Positions 37,308 to 45,295 of a stretch of 64,000 bases of DNA are shown here, piece by piece; positions within the stretch are counted from its first letter, which is position 1, and every line of letters begins with the position of its first letter. The position numbers and the translations under genes were made by a program. The stretch is from the NCBI GenBank assembly GCA_050303415.1, contig JBNLBS010000001.1, forward strand, positions 124,001 to 188,000, written 5' to 3'. Source of the DNA: JBNLBS01 sp050303415 (GTDB lineage Bacteria; Pseudomonadota; Gammaproteobacteria; Methylococcales; Methylomonadaceae). The notes below the pieces were generated by a model. It was not told the DNA's origin, made no database searches, and saw only the letters and a program-made list of their open reading frames with translations.

Positions 37308-39170
37308 ATGAGCCGTTACTATATAATATTTCTGATTTTCAGTATCACTGCGCTTTATGCATGCACATCCAGCCCTGAGCGCAAACCGTTTAATGCTGCG
37401 GAACAGCTTAAACAACAGGGCAGTCCCCAGAAGGCAGCCGAATTATATCAACATTGGGCCGAAACCCAGCCTGATAATGAAAATCAATATCGTCTAAAAG
37501 CCATCGACCTATTACTGGAGGCGGGTAATGGCAATACTGCAAAAGCATATGCTGATGCCTTACAACAAGCCAGCCTAACCAAACCCCAACAAAGCTATCT
37601 GGCACTATTAAATGCGGAAATCAGTCTTAACTTCGGCAATGCCGAAATGGCCTTATCTCACTTAAACAGTATTCAGCTGGAACACTTAACAACCGAGCAG
37701 CAAATAAAGTTCTATAAAGCCCAAGCTTTTTCTCATTCCCTGACAGGTGATTTAATTAGTAGCGTAATCTCCAGAATATCGCTCAACCAACTACTGCCTC
37801 CTGCACTGCAGGTTAAAAATAGCACAGCAATTCTGGAAACATTAAGCCTGCTATCAGATGCGGCCATTCAATCACAACAAACTAACGCATCCAACATCCT
37901 GAAAGGCTGGCTGGATTTAACTCTTATATTGAAACAACATCAAAAAACTCCCGATAATTTTAATATTGCACTTGAAAATTGGAAAACCCTGTATTCATTA
38001 CATCCGGCAAATAACGGCTTTCTACGGAATTACTTTAGCAAACCCTTAAATGCGTTTTCCCCTCCATCCGCTATTGCCATTTTGCTACCGGATACCGGCC
38101 CTTATGCCAAAGCGGCTCAAGCCATTTATGAAGGTTTTATGGCGGCCTATTACCAGGATAACACCCTTAACAAACCCAGCCTTCGATTTTATGACAGCGG
38201 ACAAGGCAGCATTGCTAATTTATACCATCAAGCAGTTGCTGAAGGAGCAGAACTGGTCATAGGCCCGCTCAGCAAACAAAATATAAGGCAACTCGCCGAC
38301 GCATCAGAATTTAAAATACCTGTCCTAGCTTTAAACCAAATACCTGAACTCAGTAAAAGCAACTTTTTTCAATTTGGCTTAAACCCGGAAGATGAAATTG
38401 ATCAAATAACAGGACAGGCTATGCTTGATGGCTATAAAAAAGCCCTTATTCTGACACCGGATACAGATCAAGGCTTGCGTATAGCCAAATATTTTTCCGA
38501 ATACTGGCAACGAATTAATGGTATCGTTTTAGAAAGCCAAAGTTACAACCCTAAGGCGACCGATTTTTCCGAATCAATCAAGTCATTGCTTAATTTAAAT
38601 GAAAGCCTACAGCGCTACCATAAAATCAGAAAATTGATTCCTTTTGCAAAATTTACACCGCGCCGTCGACAAGATGTCGATGTGATTTTTCTTAACGCCG
38701 ATAATATTACCGCACGATTAATCAACCCCCAACTGCGTTTTTATCACGCCAATCATGTACCGGTTTATGCCACACCGGATATATATACCGGCATACAACA
38801 ACCCACTCAAGATATAGATCTTAACAACATTACCTTTTGTGATGCCCCTTGGTTTTTTGATAGTTATTATCTGGGCAAACCAAGCCAGACTGACTTACAA
38901 GGCAAAAGCCAGCAATTTCCTAACCAGTACTTAAGACTCATTGCACTGGGTATTGATGCATATAACCTGGTTGAGCATTTAAATAATCTAGACAATATTC
39001 AATACCAGGGAGCAACAGGCCATCTTCTATTAACCGGACAAAACAAAATCAAAAGGAACCTGATCTGTGCCAAATTTTCTCAAGGTGTTCCAATACCTTT
39101 AGATTTAAAACAAGACTCTCCAGAAGTGACTGAAGTCATCTACGAAACCGATAATGTCCTTACTGAATAA
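37308..39170 (+). CDS. lpoA: Penicillin-binding protein activator LpoA
   Basis: Outer-membrane lipoprotein of 620 residues that stimulates the synthase PBP1a from outside the peptidoglycan layer. The lipobox LYAC gives the lipidated cysteine C19. The N-terminal part (about 25-230) is helical and repeat-like (TPR-type), and the C-terminal part (about 245-600) has the periplasmic-binding-protein fold with IAILLPDTGPYAKAAQAIYEGFMAAY. Position upstream of yraN-diaA-dolP matches E. coli. It overlaps yraN by 17 bases. Confidence 0.92.
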   Translation: MSRYYIIFLIFSITALYACTSSPERKPFNAAEQLKQQGSPQKAAELYQHWAETQPDNENQYRLKAIDLLLEAGNGNTAKAYADALQQASLTKPQQSYLALLNAEISLNFGNAEMALSHLNSIQLEHLTTEQQIKFYKAQAFSHSLTGDLISSVISRISLNQLLPPALQVKNSTAILETLSLLSDAAIQSQQTNASNILKGWLDLTLILKQHQKTPDNFNIALENWKTLYSLHPANNGFLRNYFSKPLNAFSPPSAIAILLPDTGPYAKAAQAIYEGFMAAYYQDNTLNKPSLRFYDSGQGSIANLYHQAVAEGAELVIGPLSKQNIRQLADASEFKIPVLALNQIPELSKSNFFQFGLNPEDEIDQITGQAMLDGYKKALILTPDTDQGLRIAKYFSEYWQRINGIVLESQSYNPKATDFSESIKSLLNLNESLQRYHKIRKLIPFAKFTPRRRQDVDVIFLNADNITARLINPQLRFYHANHVPVYATPDIYTGIQQPTQDIDLNNITFCDAPWFFDSYYLGKPSQTDLQGKSQQFPNQYLRLIALGIDAYNLVEHLNNLDNIQYQGATGHLLLTGQNKIKRNLICAKFSQGVPIPLDLKQDSPEVTEVIYETDNVLTE

Positions 39171-39516
39171 GTTTCGTGCCCCACATTTAATCCGTGGTCA
39201 AGCATCAGAACAATTGGCACACGATTTTCTTGTTGACAAGGGATTCAAGTTAATTTGCCGGAATTTTCGCTGTAAACAGGGGGAGCTTGATCTGATCATG
39301 ACGGATAATAAAACCTTGGTTATTGTCGAAGTCAGATACCGAAAAAATGACAAATATGGTAGTGCTGTAGAAAGCATTACGGCTAAAAAGCAATCTCGAA
39401 TAATTGCTGCCAGCCATGTTTATTTGGACAAACATCCCACAAAAGGCCCTATTCGTTTTGATATAATCGGTATTTCCGGTAATAACGAAATTAACTGGAT
39501 AAAGAACGCATTTTAA
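39154..39516 (+). CDS. yraN: UPF0102 / YraN-like endonuclease-fold protein
   Basis: A 120-residue protein of the YraN family with a Holliday-junction-resolvase-like nuclease fold. The putative active-site residues are visible as GELDLIM (near 43-49), IVEVRYR (57-63) and the following K. The cellular function is not established. It begins inside lpoA, indicating coupled expression, and is followed 15 bases later by diaA. Confidence 0.92.
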   Translation: MSLLNKFRAPHLIRGQASEQLAHDFLVDKGFKLICRNFRCKQGELDLIMTDNKTLVIVEVRYRKNDKYGSAVESITAKKQSRIIAASHVYLDKHPTKGPIRFDIIGISGNNEINWIKNAF

Positions 39517-39531
39517 CTTGATCTCTATTGC

Positions 39532-40119
39532 ATGAGCTTACAAAACCAAATCATCAATCATTTTTCGGATAGCATCCAAACTCAACAGGACAGCCTGAAC
39601 AATCTGGGTGAGATTATCGAGTTTGCATCGCAACGCTTGGTTGCCACTCTACTGAACGATAACAAGGTATTAACCTGCGGTAACGGTCGCTCCGCTGCCA
39701 TTGCGCAGCAGTTCTCCTCCATCATGCTCAATCATTTTGAGCGCGAACGCCCACCTCTTCCCGCTATCGCGCTTAACACAGACACAAGTACATTAACTTC
39801 CATTGCCAATGATTACCATTTTGATGATATTTTTTCCAAACAATTGCGTGCACTCGGTCAAAGTGGCGATATTCTGTTAATTTATTGTACTAACGGAAAT
39901 TCTGCAAACCTACTAAAAGCCATTTCTACCGCACACGATAAAGATATTGCGGTTATTGCGCTGATTGGTCATGAAGGCGGTATGATTTCCCCCTTGTTAA
40001 ATGAGACTGATATAGAAATTCGCGTTCCCTCAAATTCCAACGCCCGCATACATGAACTTCATTTGCTAATCACCCATTGTCTTTGCGATTTGATCGACCA
40101 TCAATTATTTGGCGGATAA
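39532..40119 (+). CDS. diaA: DnaA initiator-associating protein DiaA
   Basis: SIS-domain protein of 195 residues. DiaA tetramers bind several DnaA molecules and promote replication initiation. The SIS core shows LTCGNGRSAAIAQQFSS near residue 47 and GDILLIYCTNGNSANLLKA near residue 112. It resembles the phosphoheptose isomerase GmhA, from which it is told apart here mainly by the yraN-diaA-dolP context, identical to E. coli. GmhA activity cannot be fully excluded. Confidence 0.88.
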   Translation: MSLQNQIINHFSDSIQTQQDSLNNLGEIIEFASQRLVATLLNDNKVLTCGNGRSAAIAQQFSSIMLNHFERERPPLPAIALNTDTSTLTSIANDYHFDDIFSKQLRALGQSGDILLIYCTNGNSANLLKAISTAHDKDIAVIALIGHEGGMISPLLNETDIEIRVPSNSNARIHELHLLITHCLCDLIDHQLFGG

Positions 40120-40120
40120 C

Positions 40121-40702
40121 ATGAAAAAAATACTATTACTGCACGCAATAATTTACTTCTTGCTAACAGGCTGTTCCACTATCGGTACCATGGGCGCAGA
40201 GCTATCCGGCCTGTCTTTTTTCCACGATCGTCGTAATAGTGAAATTATTTTAAAAGATGAACGCATTGAGCTTAATGCCAGTATCGAATTAAACAGCGAC
40301 GAAAACATACGCAACCAAACCCATTTCAATGTCACCTCATACAACGGTATTGTACTGGTTACAGGTGAAGCCCCCACAGTCGAACTTAGAAACAGAATAA
40401 TTGATATAGTCAGGGTTATTTCCGGGATTAAACTGGTTCACAACCATTTACGTGTGGCCGAACCAAGTTCAACTGCTGATCGGACAGCAGACTCCCTTAT
40501 AACCGGAAAAGTAAAAACAGCATTGACCAAAGTGCGCAATTTAGCTGGTTTTGATGCCACACGGGTTAAAGTAGTTACCGAAAATAAAACTGTATACTTA
40601 ATGGGACTACTTCATCGTAGTGAAGGTAATGTTGCCACAGAAATAGCCAGAAGAGTAAGCGGTGTTGAAAAAGTCGTCAAGATTTTTGAGCTGATTCCCT
40701 AA
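40121..40702 (+). CDS. dolP: BON-domain outer-membrane lipoprotein DolP
   Basis: Lipoprotein of 193 residues with two BON domains, formerly YraP. It supports outer-membrane integrity and amidase activation at division sites in E. coli. The lipobox LLTGC places the lipidated cysteine at residue 18; BON domains occupy about 45-112 and 120-190 (for example TVYLMGLLHRSEGNVATEIA). The frame opens at 40109, inside diaA, but ATG 40121 gives the proper signal peptide. Confidence 0.92.
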   Translation: MKKILLLHAIIYFLLTGCSTIGTMGAELSGLSFFHDRRNSEIILKDERIELNASIELNSDENIRNQTHFNVTSYNGIVLVTGEAPTVELRNRIIDIVRVISGIKLVHNHLRVAEPSSTADRTADSLITGKVKTALTKVRNLAGFDATRVKVVTENKTVYLMGLLHRSEGNVATEIARRVSGVEKVVKIFELIP

Positions 40703-41209
40703 CCTGAATGAATAATTCATGAAAGGTGTCAAACTTCTGAATCATCTAATCCATCAAAAGTAATTTATAGGTAAAGAATTTCTTTACGGAGCCTATGAAA
40801 TATCCGGGTCAGAAAGATAAAACATCGTTGATACATTCATCTATATGAATCAAACATTATTTTCTTTCTAATAACTGTTCATTATTACTTAAAACTACTA
40901 CATCAATGACATTACAGAAAGCAATTTTATTTTCCCTGGCCGAGGCAAAATGACTGGCAGAGCAATCTAAATACGTTTGACTCTCAGTTCACACAAGTAC
41001 AGTCGTCTTACCCTACTGCCACAAAAAACAGGCCATGATATTTTGATATTGGTATCCGTAAAATGTTCGACAAATGCCAGTTGATCACGAGTTAGAATAT
41101 TTAAAGTACAAACCCCGCCTGTCTTTATCTTCTTATTGGCTAATTCATTTGGAATGATACAAAAGGCCAGTATGACAAGATCAATTCTGATATCTTTTCA
41201 ATCGCTTTA
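40703..41209. other. 507-base stretch without a recognisable gene
   Basis: Between dolP and the nadC stop. I see no RNA gene or terminator. On the minus strand 41179-40967 is an open frame of 70 sense codons rich in hydrophobic and cysteine residues but with no start codon and an in-frame TGA just upstream; it may be a gene remnant. A perfect ATGAAT-A-ATTCAT dyad lies a few bases after dolP. Confidence 0.4.
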
Positions 41210-42040
41210 TCAATCCACCAATTTAATTCTCATCGAGAGATCTATAGCCTGAATATTTTTGGTTAATGCACCGGTGGAAATAAAATCAACCCCCGTTTGA
41301 GCTATAACTCGAATATTTTCCAAATCAATATTTCCCGATGCTTCCAGCTCTATATTTCCTGTATTATTCTTAACCGCTTCAGCCAGCTCTTCCAGACTAA
41401 AGTTATCCAGCATTATTCGATCTGGCTTAGCTGCTTGTGCCAGATAAAACTCCTGTAGGGACTCCACCTCCACCTCAACGGGTACCGAACTGTTTTTACG
41501 AGCGAGCCTAACGGCATTTTCAATGCTGCCAGCCGCAATAATGTGATTTTCTTTGATTAACACAGCATCAAACAAACCAATACGATGATTAACACAACCA
41601 CCACAAGTTACGGCATATTTTTGAGCTCGACGTAAACCAGGAATCGTTTTACGTGTATCCAGCACTTTACATTGCGTATCCGCAACCGCATCCGCATACC
41701 GCCTTGAAACAGTCGCGGTAGCCGATAAAGTTTGTAATAAGTTTAAAGCGGTTCGTTCACCGGTTAGCAAATGCCTGGCTGAACCATGAATTCTGCATAA
41801 TACTTTACCAGCTTGAACTAACTGTCCCTCCTGCTGTAACCAATCAATCTGAATACCTTCATCCAGTTTTTTAAAAACCGCATCAAACCATTGTTGGCCA
41901 CACAACACCATTGCCTCACGCGTAATAACTTCGGCTTCTGCAAGAAGTTGCTCAGGAATGATGGCTGCTGTTACATCTCCTGTACCAATATCCTCTTCTA
42001 AAAAAAAACTTACATCCTCAGCGTTAAAGCGCTCCATCAT
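41210..42040 (-). CDS. nadC: Nicotinate-nucleotide pyrophosphorylase (carboxylating)
   Basis: Quinolinate phosphoribosyltransferase of 276 residues in NAD synthesis. The N-terminal LEEDIGTGDVTAAI, the TGERTALNLLQTLSATAT segment near residue 95, the DTRKTIPGLRRAQKYAVTCGGC block near residue 127 and RIGLFDAVLIKENHI are all present. I chose ATG 42040, with AAGG nine bases upstream; an ATG one codon later and one at 42064 are possible. It overlaps the end of the DUF1631 gene by 17 bases. Confidence 0.95.
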   Translation of the reverse strand: MMERFNAEDVSFFLEEDIGTGDVTAAIIPEQLLAEAEVITREAMVLCGQQWFDAVFKKLDEGIQIDWLQQEGQLVQAGKVLCRIHGSARHLLTGERTALNLLQTLSATATVSRRYADAVADTQCKVLDTRKTIPGLRRAQKYAVTCGGCVNHRIGLFDAVLIKENHIIAAGSIENAVRLARKNSSVPVEVEVESLQEFYLAQAAKPDRIMLDNFSLEELAEAVKNNTGNIELEASGNIDLENIRVIAQTGVDFISTGALTKNIQAIDLSMRIKLVD

Positions 42041-44102
42041 GAGAGATAACCTTACCAAATACATATTCCATAAAAGGACGATTATCCCATTCCAAAATAG
42101 TCACAACACCTGAGTTTAAACGCTTCAATAATTCGTCAAGCGTTATCTCAAGAAGTTTTGCACCACTTTTAGCAACGAATACATAATCATCCGATATTGA
42201 GCTTTTCCAACTCAATTTACCCCAACGTACCGCAGTTTCCGATTCAAACATTAACCAATTATTCAACTCAAGCCCTTGTGGTAAATCTTGTTCTTGCATC
42301 GAATCAACTACCGGCGAAGACATAGATTGTTGCCTGATTTTTTCAGGCCCTACTTTGACATCTGTATCAGTAGGCGCTTGCTTATTCATCAGGGCGGTAT
42401 GAAAAACAGAAAGCTCTTTAAAAAACTTATCTTTCTCTTGTTTATCGTATGAAATAATATCAAGCCCAGCCTGCAAATTTATCATCATTTTAGGCAAAAA
42501 TGCTAAAACCTGGCTTCTGTTTTCTTCATTTGCGGGTAATGAGGCACTCATCACCAAACGATCCATCGTTTTAACTGCTTTTTCCCATAAACCTTTAGTT
42601 TCGGCTTTTTTAACATGAGCCACCAGCAATACGTCATGCCAGACATTATAAAGAAAATCCGTTACTAATTCCGGTACATTATGTCCGAACACACTATTAT
42701 CTATTGTCTGAGCGACGTAATCCTTGGCCAAAGCCATTATTTCCTTATTTTGTGCTAACTGAATGGTCCGTTGCTCTACAAGGTTGCTACGTTGCTTGAT
42801 TTTTTCAACAAACTCAGTCAGTTCATGCGCTTCCTGGCGGCAAACATCTATTCGACAATGGCTGATTATTTTTGACACAGACTTTTCTATTTTTTTAAAA
42901 ATGGTTTTATCATGATGATCTTGCACATTCAAAAACACTACCGCTTCATACAAGCTATTCATGAGTTGCATAATTGGATGAGTCAAATTAATCGCACTCA
43001 GGTCGGACAACATAAGTTCAGCAAACACCGGTTCCAACGGCATAAGTACTTTTTTTACTGCAGCTGATAACTTTTTATCCCGGCTAATTTCATTAAAAGC
43101 TATTGAAACAAAATCCAGAACATCCTCATGACTTCTTGCCAGGCCTTTTTGAATCTGAGCCTCAGAACTAGTCTCAAGCAGGTCAATCAAACGCCATTTC
43201 AAAGGTTTTTGGATCGAGGTCGAAATTAAATCGGTGGCATGTCGCTGCCTTAGTTCAACTAAAGCTCTTTTAAGATCAGTCAGTTTATAAAGATCTTCCG
43301 AAAAACAGGGGACACAAGCATAAGCCGATGCTGTTTGCCTTGCACGCAAATAGTCCAGTTTTTTTTGCAATGCAAAAAAATCCTCTGAATACTGATTTTC
43401 ATCATTAAGGTCGAACTCAACTTCGGTTGCCTGTTCAGGTTCAACATTAACCACCTGATAAGGCACTGGCTGCTGCGTCGCTTTATCAAGTTCAACATTT
43501 TTAATGAGCTCCCGATAGATAAACCCCATCTGTTGGGCAACATTAACGGCAAAGGCTTTATATAAAGCAATACGATAATCAGGCTCCAGATCATGATTCT
43601 TTATCACATTGACAAAAATATTGAGTAGCTGCTCGACTGCAATGGGATTTTCCTGTGTTTTAATCGATTGCAGGCCATACATCTTTGCCAATAGCGGATT
43701 AATTCGGGCAACTTCACCAAAATACTTCTGATTACACTCCCTGATAATCTGATTGATTGCGTAACTTTCTTCAACAGATTTCGCTTTAGCTAATTTTGCC
43801 TTATGCAAATTGACGATTACTTTATTTTCCTGCCCCAGACAACCTTGCTCTAAAAGCAACAAAACCTGCGCTAAATATTCATTTTGTATTGCTGTCCTTT
43901 GCTCGCGCAAATACGTATAAACCTGCGCAAATTCCTGTTTATTGGTTTTACTCAGTTGAATGCCCGCTTCGACTTCCAGTCGACGACAAAAATCAGTGAC
44001 CAGCTGTTCAAAAAAGTCAAAGAAGATGGCTTTAACCTGAGCAAAAATTTGTTGATTCATATGATTTTGCTGATGATTTTTTGCTTGCTGTTGATTGTTC
44101 AT
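42024..44102 (-). CDS. DUF1631 family protein, function unknown
   Basis: A 692-residue protein, largely helical and lacking a signal peptide or membrane segment. The first 30 residues are Gln/Asn/His-rich. I assign DUF1631 from the C-terminal 90 residues, where NWLMFES is followed by a KLSWKS element, then YVFVAKSGAKLLEITLDEL and an LNSG element, a pattern ending these proteins. The function of the family is not known to me. ATG 44102 is preferred over an upstream in-frame start at 44135 because AGGTG precedes it. Its stop lies inside nadC, implying coupled expression with NAD synthesis, although this may be incidental. Confidence 0.72.
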   Translation of the reverse strand: MNNQQQAKNHQQNHMNQQIFAQVKAIFFDFFEQLVTDFCRRLEVEAGIQLSKTNKQEFAQVYTYLREQRTAIQNEYLAQVLLLLEQGCLGQENKVIVNLHKAKLAKAKSVEESYAINQIIRECNQKYFGEVARINPLLAKMYGLQSIKTQENPIAVEQLLNIFVNVIKNHDLEPDYRIALYKAFAVNVAQQMGFIYRELIKNVELDKATQQPVPYQVVNVEPEQATEVEFDLNDENQYSEDFFALQKKLDYLRARQTASAYACVPCFSEDLYKLTDLKRALVELRQRHATDLISTSIQKPLKWRLIDLLETSSEAQIQKGLARSHEDVLDFVSIAFNEISRDKKLSAAVKKVLMPLEPVFAELMLSDLSAINLTHPIMQLMNSLYEAVVFLNVQDHHDKTIFKKIEKSVSKIISHCRIDVCRQEAHELTEFVEKIKQRSNLVEQRTIQLAQNKEIMALAKDYVAQTIDNSVFGHNVPELVTDFLYNVWHDVLLVAHVKKAETKGLWEKAVKTMDRLVMSASLPANEENRSQVLAFLPKMMINLQAGLDIISYDKQEKDKFFKELSVFHTALMNKQAPTDTDVKVGPEKIRQQSMSSPVVDSMQEQDLPQGLELNNWLMFESETAVRWGKLSWKSSISDDYVFVAKSGAKLLEITLDELLKRLNSGVVTILEWDNRPFMEYVFGKVISHDGAL

Positions 44103-44243
44103 AGCAACACCTAGACCTTCAAAGTACTGAACCATTCAAAAGCAATTCAATACTATTGTAAAATACACATTTTTATCATAACGCTATTAATAGGCAAAAA
44201 TTGTGATAAGTTCACATATTCTTGATTTTTATTTAATTTTCTA

Positions 44244-44789
44244 ATGAAAGTAAACAACCACTGGTTATCAACAGCTGAACGTATTCCTTCACCCAATTAC
44301 GATAACCGTAGCGATGAAAATGATATTTCATTAATTGTGATTCATTGTATAAGTCTACCACCAGGCGAATTTGATACAAACTATATTAATCAGCTTTTTT
44401 GCAATCAATTAAATCCGCATGAGCATAATTACTTTAAACAAATACACCAACTTACCGTTTCCGCCCACCTGTTAATCAAACGCTCTGGAGAACTTGTTCA
44501 GTATGTTCCCTTTAATAAACGTGCCTGGCACGCAGGAGTATCCTGCTTTAACGGCCGGGAAAAGTGTAATAATTTTTCCATCGGCATTGAGCTGGAAGGA
44601 ACGGAAGATATTGATTATACTACCGATCAATACCAAGCACTGGCCAAAACAATTAAAACACTGTTTAAATACTATCCAAAATTGACAATGAAAAATATCA
44701 CGGGGCACAGCGATATTGCTCCGGGTCGGAAAACCGACCCCGGAAACTCGTTTAAATGGGAAAAGCTTTATGCTTTATTAGCTGACTAA
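44244..44789 (+). CDS. ampD: 1,6-anhydro-N-acetylmuramyl-L-alanine amidase
   Basis: Cytoplasmic zinc amidase of 181 residues that recycles anhydro-muropeptides and so keeps AmpR-type regulators quiet. The zinc ligands H34 (in IVIHCISL), H155 and D165 (in GHSDIAPGRKTDPG) are present, with the family start YDNRS near residue 19. It stands divergent from the nadC operon, as ampD does in E. coli, and converges on lspA with an eight-base gap. Confidence 0.95.
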   Translation: MKVNNHWLSTAERIPSPNYDNRSDENDISLIVIHCISLPPGEFDTNYINQLFCNQLNPHEHNYFKQIHQLTVSAHLLIKRSGELVQYVPFNKRAWHAGVSCFNGREKCNNFSIGIELEGTEDIDYTTDQYQALAKTIKTLFKYYPKLTMKNITGHSDIAPGRKTDPGNSFKWEKLYALLAD

Positions 44790-44797
44790 AGTATGGC

Positions 44798-45274
44798 TCA
44801 GTCTTCCTGTGTTTCTGGCCTGGCAAAACCGAATGATTCCAGCAACATGAGAAAAACACCCAATGTAATAGCCGAATCGGCAATATTAAATGCCGGCCAG
44901 TGCCAGTTTTGATAATACACATCCAAAAAATCGATAACATAACCATAAGCCACTCGATCAATCAGATTACCAATGGCGCCCCCCAAAATTAAGGACAAAG
45001 CTACAGCTAATAGTGTTTCATGCTTTTCAAGGCGAGCAATCCACACGGCAATAACAGCACTAACCACAATAGCCAAACAAGCAAAAAACCAGCGTTGCCA
45101 GCCTCCCGCTTCACTCAAAAAACTGAACGCAGCTCCTGTATTATGAACATAGGTCAAGTTAAAAAAAGGCACAAGATCTATGGATTGATAAAGTTGCATG
45201 GCTGATTTTATGGCAATTTTACTTGCCTGATCCAGCACAATTGCAACAACAGACAACCACAACCACTTTAACAT
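44798..45274 (-). CDS. lspA: Lipoprotein signal peptidase
   Basis: Inner-membrane aspartic peptidase (signal peptidase II) of 158 residues that cleaves prolipoproteins such as the LpoA and DolP encoded nearby. Four membrane helices are predictable. The catalytic aspartates are D115 (in YVIDFLD) and D133 (in NIADSAITLG), and the NTGAAFSF motif is at 45-52. It ends the ribF-ileS-lspA operon. Confidence 0.96.
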   Translation of the reverse strand: MLKWLWLSVVAIVLDQASKIAIKSAMQLYQSIDLVPFFNLTYVHNTGAAFSFLSEAGGWQRWFFACLAIVVSAVIAVWIARLEKHETLLAVALSLILGGAIGNLIDRVAYGYVIDFLDVYYQNWHWPAFNIADSAITLGVFLMLLESFGFARPETQED

Positions 45275-45295
45275 ACTGCTCCCTCCCTTTTCAGA

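Noticed and set aside
40967..41179. Short minus-strand reading frame before nadC
   Set aside because: It has no start codon and an adjacent upstream stop; kept only as a possible remnant, not as a gene.
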